Below, piece after piece: positions 10,741-16,635 of a stretch of 53,523 bases of DNA. The position numbers and the translations under genes are program-made. Numbering within the stretch: position 1 is the stretch's first letter; each line of letters opens with the position of its first letter. Location of the stretch: positions 1 through 53,523 of the forward strand of contig CANJQJ010000019.1 of NCBI GenBank assembly GCA_947476425.1, given 5' to 3'. This DNA is from Sphingomonadaceae bacterium (GTDB taxonomy: Bacteria > Pseudomonadota > Alphaproteobacteria > Sphingomonadales > Sphingomonadaceae). Below the pieces are notes generated by a model. The model had not been told where the DNA came from, searched no databases, and was given only the letters and a program-made list of their open reading frames with translations.

Positions 10741-10777
10741 ATTCACCTCATGAATTGTTATGTTCATTCGTGAATAT
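10741..10777. promoter_or_regulatory. Overlapping TTCA/TGAA inverted repeats upstream of the Mop gene
   Basis: Two dyads lie immediately before the Mop start: ATTCA-N5-TGAAT (10741-10755) and ATGTTCA-TTCG-TGAATAT (10760-10777, 6 of 7 arm matches). The second ends 12 bp from the ATG, over the expected leader. This could be an operator or a small UUCG hairpin. It does not match the ModE consensus. Confidence 0.35.
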
Positions 10778-10789
10778 TGGGAGACGATC

Positions 10790-10996
10790 ATGAAAATCAG
10801 CGCGCGCAACCAAATCGCCGGAACAGTGATCGGACTCACGCCGGGTGCGGTGAATGGAACCGTCAAGGTCGATATTGGAGGCGGGATAATCATAACATCA
10901 AGCATCACGGAAGAAGCCATCGCCGAACTCGGGCTCGCCAAAGGCGACAAGGTTACCGTGATCGTGAAGGCCAGCGACGTGCAGATCGGAAAATGA
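10790..10996 (+). CDS. Stand-alone molybdopterin/molybdate-binding Mop (TOBE) protein
   Basis: 68 aa. The whole protein is one Mop/TOBE domain: MKISARNQIAGTVIGLTPGAV, then TVKVDIGGG and ITEEAIAELGLAKGDKVTVIVKASDVQIG. Such molbindins oligomerise and bind molybdate or tungstate oxyanions in the cytoplasm for storage or homeostasis. The start was set at MKIS because the domain begins there and GGGAG lies 5-9 bp upstream; the frame is open further upstream. It sits a few genes before modABC, and ModC here lacks its usual C-terminal TOBE domain, so this protein may supply that role separately. Confidence 0.88.
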   Translation: MKISARNQIAGTVIGLTPGAVNGTVKVDIGGGIIITSSITEEAIAELGLAKGDKVTVIVKASDVQIGK

Positions 10997-11055
10997 TCTG
11001 ACGGTCGTCCCGGACGATCGTGCGCCCTAGCTCGCGTGTTCGACTGCCGCTGACT

Positions 11056-11586
11056 TCATTCGGGCATGCGGGCAATCATGATGGCCATCGGCGTTTCGGC
11101 GCCGCTTTCCAGCTGGAGCACGTAATCGCCCGGCTTTAATGCGAAATCGACCATTTTGCGGATGCCGGAGCAATCGGGGCCCCGTCCATGAGCAGCTGAA
11201 ACGACAGGTTTCTTGCCGCTGAGCACTGTTGCCCAACTGCCGGCCCCAAGTGCTACGCGGTACGTGCCGGCCTGAACCACCGTGAATTCGAACATGCCAC
11301 CAAAACTACTGGGCTCGCCTGGTTTTCCGGGCGGCACGACATATTGAACATCTGCGGACGGCCTCAGGGTTGCGTTGACTGCCGCGCCGATGACGAGGGG
11401 TGCCGAAGCTAGTTCCGAGACCTTCGTCGCGGCGCTGGCAGGCGAGCGTGAGGGCCATTGCATCAGTTCCAGCGGCATGGTCGCCGGGCCTGGCGCGCAC
11501 GCCTGCTTGGCCGGCTCTGCGGCAGCTTCGCTGAGGGGTGCCGTCAACATAAGGCTTGCCGTGACATACAAAAGAACATCGCGCAT
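11056..11586 (-). CDS. Secreted protein of unknown function
   Basis: 176 aa with a signal peptide (MRDVLLYVTASLMLTAPLSEAAA). The mature part has a small beta-rich look: FEFTVVQAGTYRVALGAG, then HGRGPDCSGIRKMVDFALKPGDYVLQL, with two cysteines. I do not recognise a named family with confidence. The ATG at 11586 is chosen because GGAGG lies 9-13 bp upstream on the minus strand and it gives a clean signal peptide. It is divergent from the porin gene, with a ModE-box-like repeat between them, and so may be part of the molybdate regulon. Likely periplasmic. Confidence 0.7.
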   Translation of the reverse strand: MRDVLLYVTASLMLTAPLSEAAAEPAKQACAPGPATMPLELMQWPSRSPASAATKVSELASAPLVIGAAVNATLRPSADVQYVVPPGKPGEPSSFGGMFEFTVVQAGTYRVALGAGSWATVLSGKKPVVSAAHGRGPDCSGIRKMVDFALKPGDYVLQLESGAETPMAIMIARMPE

Positions 11587-11608
11587 CCCTCTTTTCCTCC
11601 GGAACGTC

Positions 11609-11634
11609 ATCTGTATATGCCCGTATATAGCGAT
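11609..11634. promoter_or_regulatory. ModE-box-like inverted repeat (candidate molybdate operator)
   Basis: Right half TATATAGCGAT (11624-11634) is an exact match to the ModE half-site TATATAnCGAT. After a 4-bp spacer CCCG, left half ATCTGTATATG (11609-11619) matches the mirrored half at 8 of 10 defined positions. It lies between the divergent secreted-protein and porin genes, 41 bp before the porin ATG, inside a molybdate transport locus. The E. coli consensus spacer is longer (about 6 bp), so this is a candidate only; no modE gene is in the window. Confidence 0.5.
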
Positions 11635-11674
11635 TCGCAAAAAAAGCATTGCTTGAGAAACGGGGAAATATCGA

Positions 11675-13294
11675 ATGACTGCGAAAAACCGCGCTCGCTG
11701 GTTCGCTGCGACAGCATTGGTCTGCCTGATGGCGCCGTCTGTCACCTATGCGAAGGCTGCGCATAAATCACAGATTGATCCTCGCGACCGGCGGATCAAT
11801 GCGCTGGAAGCACAGGTCGACGCGCTGACAAAAATGGTCACCGAGATGCGCGATGAGCGCGCCGCCTTGCCTCCTCCTCCGCCGCCGCACGCCTATGTTG
11901 CTCCTGCTCCGTCTCCCCTCGCTGTGCCAGCGCAGGCGGTGGCATCAGCGGGGCTGGGGCCGAATGCGGGTGGCGTTACGATTCTCGCGGGCAAGCCCTC
12001 GATCCAGAGTGGCGATGGCCGTTTCGTCGCCAATCTTCACGGCGTCATGCAATTCGATGCCGCCAATTATTTTCAGTCGGCTCCCGGCCCGATCGGCAGC
12101 GACCTTCGGCGGGGCGGCGCGTCGACCGATACGGCCCATGCCCGCGATCTGAGCAGCGGTACCAATTTCCGGCGAGCCCGCATCGGGATCGATGGCAAGG
12201 TGTTCGGCGACATCGATTATAATATCCTGTTCGAATTTGGTGGCGCTGGAGCAGAGGACGCCGGCCATATCCAGGAGCTCTGGCTGCAATATAGCGGCAT
12301 CAAGCCATTCCGTTTCAAGGTGGGAGCATTCCCCCCATCGATCGGGCTCGAGGATCAGGGCTCGACCAACGGCAGTCTCTTTCTCGAGCGGCCGGCGATC
12401 TCCGATATCGCACGCAGCGTAGCCGGCGGTGATTTCCGTGAGGGTGCGCAGCTTTCGGCGTCCGGCCAGCGCTGGCTTGCTTCGGTGGCGCTGACGACGC
12501 GAGTCGTGGGAACGATCAATTCAACCGGCAGCAGCAATGCCCAGCCATTCGACCAGTCGTTCGGCGGGATAGCGCGCGTCGCCTTCCTGCCGGTGGTGGG
12601 CGATGATTACATGATCCATGTCGGCGCCCATGCGTCGCGTGTGTTCGCCGTTTCCGATGCCGGCGGTCCGGACGTTGTCGCAAATCGTTATCCGGTCCAG
12701 CTCCGCGAGCGCCCCGAATTGCGTGTCGACGGTACCCGGCTGATCGACACTGGGCAGATCAACGCGAGCCACGTCACGACTGGCGGCGTCGAACTAGCGA
12801 TGCAGAAACAGCAATTCTTCGTGCAGGGCGAATATGAGCGGATCAGCATCGATCGGCGCGCAAGCGCGCTTGCGAACCCGAATTTCTCCGGATGGTATGT
12901 CGAGGGCGGCTGGGTCCTGACCGGCGAGCGGCGGAAATATAACAGCACCAATTTTGCGTTCGACGCTCCGACGATCGATCACCCCTTCGATCCGGCCAAC
13001 GGCACCTTTGGCGCTTTCGAGCTGGCGCTGCGCTATTCGACGCTCGACCTGAATTACCGCGAGGGCACTGCTGGCCTCGCGCCACTGGCGGACAGCGTTC
13101 GCGGAGGCGAGCAGAAGATCATCAGCGGCGGCTTGAACTGGTACCTGAACTCCGTGGTTCGCTTCATGTTCGATTACCAGCATGTCGATATCGACAGGCT
13201 TTCGCCGAATGCCGTGACATTCCAGACCCCAGCCGGTGCCCAGATCGGCCAGAAATATGATGTCATTGCCGTCCGTTCGCAGCTAGCTTTCTAA
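11675..13294 (+). CDS. OprO/OprP-family outer-membrane porin
   Basis: 539 aa. Signal peptide (about residues 1-26), a short coiled coil DRRINALEAQVDALTKMVTEM (37-57), a proline/alanine linker, then a 16-strand-type barrel starting near 110 (FVANLHGVMQFDAANYF) with the family segments NFRRARIGIDGKVFGDIDYNILFEF and LRYSTLDLNYREG. It ends in phenylalanine (RSQLAF), as outer-membrane barrels do. The family (phosphate-selective porin O/P) passes phosphate, pyrophosphate and other oxyanions. Only 8 bp separate it from modA, and a Mo-box-like site precedes it, so molybdate is the inferred substrate. GGGG lies 10 bp before the ATG. Confidence 0.87.
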   Translation: MTAKNRARWFAATALVCLMAPSVTYAKAAHKSQIDPRDRRINALEAQVDALTKMVTEMRDERAALPPPPPPHAYVAPAPSPLAVPAQAVASAGLGPNAGGVTILAGKPSIQSGDGRFVANLHGVMQFDAANYFQSAPGPIGSDLRRGGASTDTAHARDLSSGTNFRRARIGIDGKVFGDIDYNILFEFGGAGAEDAGHIQELWLQYSGIKPFRFKVGAFPPSIGLEDQGSTNGSLFLERPAISDIARSVAGGDFREGAQLSASGQRWLASVALTTRVVGTINSTGSSNAQPFDQSFGGIARVAFLPVVGDDYMIHVGAHASRVFAVSDAGGPDVVANRYPVQLRERPELRVDGTRLIDTGQINASHVTTGGVELAMQKQQFFVQGEYERISIDRRASALANPNFSGWYVEGGWVLTGERRKYNSTNFAFDAPTIDHPFDPANGTFGAFELALRYSTLDLNYREGTAGLAPLADSVRGGEQKIISGGLNWYLNSVVRFMFDYQHVDIDRLSPNAVTFQTPAGAQIGQKYDVIAVRSQLAF

Positions 13295-13302
13295 GGGATC
13301 CA

Positions 13303-14067
13303 ATGATGCGCAACCTTGTTCGCCGCGATATCTTCGCCGCCCTTCTCGCCATCACGACCGTCAGCATCGCCGCACCCGCGAGTGCAGCGGACACCCAGGT
13401 CGCGGTTGCTGCCAATTTCACTGAACCCGCCAAGGAGATCGCAGCAGCTTTCACCAAGGCGACCGGGAATAATGCCATTCTCAGTTTCGGTTCCTCTGGC
13501 GCATTCTACACGCAGATGGCGCATGGTGCGCCATTCGAGATATTCCTGTCTGCTGACGCCGATCGGCCTAAAAAGGCGGAACAGGAAGGGCTGGGCGTGC
13601 CCGGCAGCCGGTTCACCTATGCAATCGGCCGGCTTGCGCTCTATTCGACGAAGCCCGGATTCGTCGACGAGGGCGGAACGGTCCTGAAGAGCGGCCGCTT
13701 CGAGAAAATCGCGATCGCCGATCCTGTTGCCGCGCCTTACGGAGTTGCTGCGATCCAGGCGATGAAGAAGCTTGGCGTCTATCCGGCGCTTTCCAAGAAG
13801 ATCGTGAAGGGGACATCGATCACGCAGGCGTATCAGTTCGTCGCCACAGGTGCGGCCGAGCTGGGCTTCGTTGCGCTTAGCCAGGTGATCAACGAACAGG
13901 GCGGCTCGCGCTGGATCGTGCCGACGACGCTTCACGCACCGATCGACCAGCAGGCAGTGCTGTTGTGGACGGGCGCCAAGAATCCCGCTGCCAAGGCATT
14001 TCTAAAATTTATGAAGACACCCGAGGCCATCGCTATCATCAAGCGCTATGGATATGAGACTCGCTGA
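13303..14067 (+). CDS. modA: Molybdate ABC transporter, periplasmic binding protein ModA
   Basis: 254 aa. The signal peptide ends at ASAADTQ near residue 30. The mature protein has the ModA pattern VAVAANFTEPAKEIAAAF, then FGSSGAFYTQMAHGAPFEIFLSAD (oxyanion-binding Ser residues near the GSSG turn), ending with the typical FLKFMKTPEAIAIIKRYGYE. It delivers molybdate (or tungstate) to ModBC. AGGGAT precedes the ATG, and the gene follows the porin by 8 bp, so the two are probably co-transcribed. Confidence 0.95.
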   Translation: MMRNLVRRDIFAALLAITTVSIAAPASAADTQVAVAANFTEPAKEIAAAFTKATGNNAILSFGSSGAFYTQMAHGAPFEIFLSADADRPKKAEQEGLGVPGSRFTYAIGRLALYSTKPGFVDEGGTVLKSGRFEKIAIADPVAAPYGVAAIQAMKKLGVYPALSKKIVKGTSITQAYQFVATGAAELGFVALSQVINEQGGSRWIVPTTLHAPIDQQAVLLWTGAKNPAAKAFLKFMKTPEAIAIIKRYGYETR

Positions 14068-14130
14068 CCGAACGCCCCCAGGAGAGCGGCCTAAACCTAT
14101 GGTGTCGTACATCCTGCCGGCATTGTCCTG

Positions 14131-14796
14131 ATGGAAACTGTAATGCTCACGACGGTGGAACTCGCCGTCGTGACCACGATCTTGTTGCTGTTGTTTGCCA
14201 CGCCGCTCGCGTGGTGGTTGGCGCGGTCGAATCGTTGGTGGAAGGAAATCGTTGGCGCGGTAGCGGCGCTTCCGCTGGTGTTGCCCCCGACGGTGATCGG
14301 TTTCTACGTGCTGATTGCATTGGGCCCGCAAAGCCCGTTGATGGCATTATTGCACCCTTTTGGTGTTCGCACGCTTGCGTTCACATTCGAGGGGCTGGTG
14401 ATTGGTTCGCTTTTCTATTCGTTGCCCTTTGCCGTGCAACCGTTGCGAACCGCGTTCGAGGGGATCGGCGACCGCCCGTTGGAAATCGCCGCAACGATGG
14501 GAGCCGGTCCGCTGGATCGCTTCGCGACGGTTGCTATACCGCTCGCGCGTCGTGGTTTTCTATCGGGCGCCATTCTTGTGTTTTCACATACGATTGGCGA
14601 GTTCGGTGTCGTGTTGATGATTGGCGGATCCATCCCCGGCAAGACCGAAGTGCTTTCGACGCGGATCTATCAACTTGTTGAGAGCCTCCAGTTCGAAGAG
14701 GCACACCGCGTGGCGGGGGGACTCGTGATCTTCTCCTTTCTCGCGTTGCTGGCGCTGTTGCTGGTCGACCGCCGGATCGGCAACATCAAGCCATGA
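14131..14796 (+). CDS. modB: Molybdate ABC transporter permease ModB
   Basis: 221 aa inner-membrane permease with about five spans. It has the EAA-loop type segment EIAATMGAGPLDRFATVAIPLARRG, and the ModB-typical HTIGEFGVVLMIGGSIPGKTEVLSTRIY. It forms the membrane channel for ModA-delivered molybdate. It starts 63 bp after modA, and its stop overlaps the modC start by four bases (ATGA), so ModB and ModC are translationally coupled. Confidence 0.95.
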   Translation: METVMLTTVELAVVTTILLLLFATPLAWWLARSNRWWKEIVGAVAALPLVLPPTVIGFYVLIALGPQSPLMALLHPFGVRTLAFTFEGLVIGSLFYSLPFAVQPLRTAFEGIGDRPLEIAATMGAGPLDRFATVAIPLARRGFLSGAILVFSHTIGEFGVVLMIGGSIPGKTEVLSTRIYQLVESLQFEEAHRVAGGLVIFSFLALLALLLVDRRIGNIKP

Positions 14797-15434
14797 TCAT
14801 CGCAGTTGATCTTTCCGGTCGGATCGGTTCCGAATTCATGCTCGACGTTGCGTTCGAGGTTCCGGCTTCTGGCGTGACCGCGCTGCTGGGGCCGTCGGGT
14901 TCGGGCAAGACGAGCTTGCTGCGAAGCCTGGCCGGGCTCGACCGAATTCCAGGCACAATTCGGATTGGCGCGGATATTTGGCAGGATGGCGCGATCTTCG
15001 TGCCGGCCCATCGACGCCGGGTGGGCTATGTTTTTCAAGGAGCGGGGCTGCTGCCCCATCTCAGCGTTCGCCGAAACCTGGAGTATGCGGTTCGACGCGC
15101 ACCCGAGGGGCAGTTCCAGATCGAGGACGTCGTTGCGCGCACCGGAATATCGGCGCTGATGGACAGGATGCCTGCGAAGCTCTCGGGCGGCGAGGCCCAG
15201 CGCGCCTCGATTGCGCGAGCGCTTTTGACTCAGCCTCGCCTGATGCTGATGGATGAGCCGCTTTCAGCGCTTGATGGCGAGGCGCGAAGCAGGCTGCTGG
15301 ATGCGCTGGAAGAGGTGTTGGCCCGAATCCCGATTCCGGTGTTTTACGTGACTCACGACGAAGCCGAGGCTGCCCGACTTTCCACCCGGTCGATCAGGCT
15401 GAAGGACGGGAAGATCGAGAAGGTCTTGGGCTAA
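14793..15434 (+). CDS. modC: Molybdate ABC transporter ATPase ModC, short form without TOBE
   Basis: 213 aa ABC ATPase with every core motif: Walker A GPSGSGKTS near 30, Q-loop VFQGAGLLPH near 77, signature LSGGEAQRASIARAL near 131, Walker B LMLMDEPLSALD near 152 and H-loop YVTHDEAEA near 187. It powers ModB. Typical ModC is about 350 aa with a C-terminal TOBE/Mop regulatory domain; this one ends just after the ATPase core (KDGKIEKVLG) with no sign of a frameshift. A separate Mop protein is encoded at 10790-10996. The last four bases overlap the convergent XRE gene. Confidence 0.93.
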   Translation: MIIAVDLSGRIGSEFMLDVAFEVPASGVTALLGPSGSGKTSLLRSLAGLDRIPGTIRIGADIWQDGAIFVPAHRRRVGYVFQGAGLLPHLSVRRNLEYAVRRAPEGQFQIEDVVARTGISALMDRMPAKLSGGEAQRASIARALLTQPRLMLMDEPLSALDGEARSRLLDALEEVLARIPIPVFYVTHDEAEAARLSTRSIRLKDGKIEKVLG

Positions 15435-15994
15435 AGGCTCCGCATCAGGCGGGTGGCGACTGCGATCCAGGGTGGATCGGCGATGACCTGCTGGCGGGCG
15501 CCGGCGCCGAGCGGCAATATCAGGATCTTGCCGTCTTCGCGCCCGATCAGGCGACCGAAGAGGAACCGGCCGGCGGGGCGAGGCGCGAGGATGTCGCGAT
15601 TGAGTGCGTTGACAAATTGCTCGGGAACGAGACGATCGCACCAGAGTTCATCGCCAGCGCGATAATCGCCGATGCCGCCCTCGACGAGGATTCCGACGAG
15701 TTCCGGACGGGTTTGCGGCGGGATCACGACTGCGCTGCGGCGCGGGGCATGGGCGCCGCCGGCATCGAGAACGGCCGCGACTGGAACGTCGATCCGATCG
15801 GGGAGGCTGACGAGATCGCCGGCTGCAACGCCGAGCGAGTCAGCGATCCGGTTGAGCCAGCCGACCGAGACCGTGCGCGTGCCGGTTTCGAGGCGGCCGA
15901 TCGTCTGCGGCGTGGTCGGCGGCTTGCAGTTCGCGGCGACCTCCTGGAGCGTCATGCCCTTGGATCGCCTGACTTCCCGAATGCGCGTGATCAT
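15431..15994 (-). CDS. XRE-family transcriptional regulator with S24-like C-terminus
   Basis: 187 aa. Residues 1-65 form a Cro/C1-type helix-turn-helix (MITRIREVRRSKGMTLQEVA, then TIGRLETGTRTVSVGWLNRIADSLGV). The rest (EGGIGDYRAGDELWCDRL, GRFLFGRLIGREDGKILILPLG) resembles the beta-rich C-terminal fold of LexA/S24 repressors. The S24 catalytic serine is not evident, so autocleavage is unlikely. It converges on modC with a 4-bp overlap and is divergent from the DUF6456 gene. Whether it controls molybdate genes is unknown. Confidence 0.85.
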   Translation of the reverse strand: MITRIREVRRSKGMTLQEVAANCKPPTTPQTIGRLETGTRTVSVGWLNRIADSLGVAAGDLVSLPDRIDVPVAAVLDAGGAHAPRRSAVVIPPQTRPELVGILVEGGIGDYRAGDELWCDRLVPEQFVNALNRDILAPRPAGRFLFGRLIGREDGKILILPLGAGARQQVIADPPWIAVATRLMRSL

Positions 15995-16092
15995 GGCGAG
16001 TCACTTTCTTGTGAACCGTAAGGGTTGAACTATGTCCTACACTATCGCCTTCGTGGCAAGAGTGTTTGCGACTCGAACCAAGGAGACGATGC

Positions 16093-16635
16093 ATGCCGAG
16101 AAAAAATACCGGGCAGGGCAACAATGTTCCGACGGCAAGCACGCATTGCGTGGCTGTTGGTGCCCGGACGCATCGGATCGCGCGAGGCTATCGGCCGGAT
16201 GAAGCGCCTGACTGCGGGAGGGGGCGAAGCGTTTCGGCCAACAGCGCGGAATCCCCGCTTGGTTGGCTGATGTCGCGGGGCAGGATCAGCGAACGCCAGT
16301 TCATTGCCGGCGATCGGCTGCGGCAGGACTGGACTCGGGCCGGGCTCGCACCGCGCGTGACGATGCGGTGGGATGCAGTCAGTCACATCCGGCGGCAGGG
16401 CCCGACGCAGCATGATGATCCAACGGTAGCGCAGATCATGGCGCGGCGACGCTTTGACGACGCGATTGGCCATGCCGGGGCGGGGCTGGCCGACATATTG
16501 TGGCGTGTGGTGTGCGCTGGCGAGGGGATGGAAATCGCGGAAGATGCGCTTGGTTGGCCGAAACGGGCGGGCAAGGTAGTGCTCGGTCTCGCGCTTGACC
16601 GGATCGCGGATTTCTATGGGCTTGGCGAGGTTTAA
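16093..16635 (+). CDS. DUF6456 domain protein
   Basis: 180 aa. The conserved C-terminal domain starts at SPLGWLMSRGRISERQFIAGDRLRQDW and continues through AGLAPRVTMRWD, ADILWRVVCAGEGMEIAEDALGWPKRAGKVVLGLALDRIADFYGL. This is the alphaproteobacterial DUF6456 family, which in other proteins is often attached to a helix-turn-helix; here the N-terminal ~55 residues are basic and low-complexity. Function unknown, possibly regulatory. The ATG at 16093 has AGGAG 8 bp upstream. It is divergent from the XRE regulator, and its end overlaps the convergent GGDEF-EAL gene by 4 bp. Confidence 0.75.
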   Translation: MPRKNTGQGNNVPTASTHCVAVGARTHRIARGYRPDEAPDCGRGRSVSANSAESPLGWLMSRGRISERQFIAGDRLRQDWTRAGLAPRVTMRWDAVSHIRRQGPTQHDDPTVAQIMARRRFDDAIGHAGAGLADILWRVVCAGEGMEIAEDALGWPKRAGKVVLGLALDRIADFYGLGEV

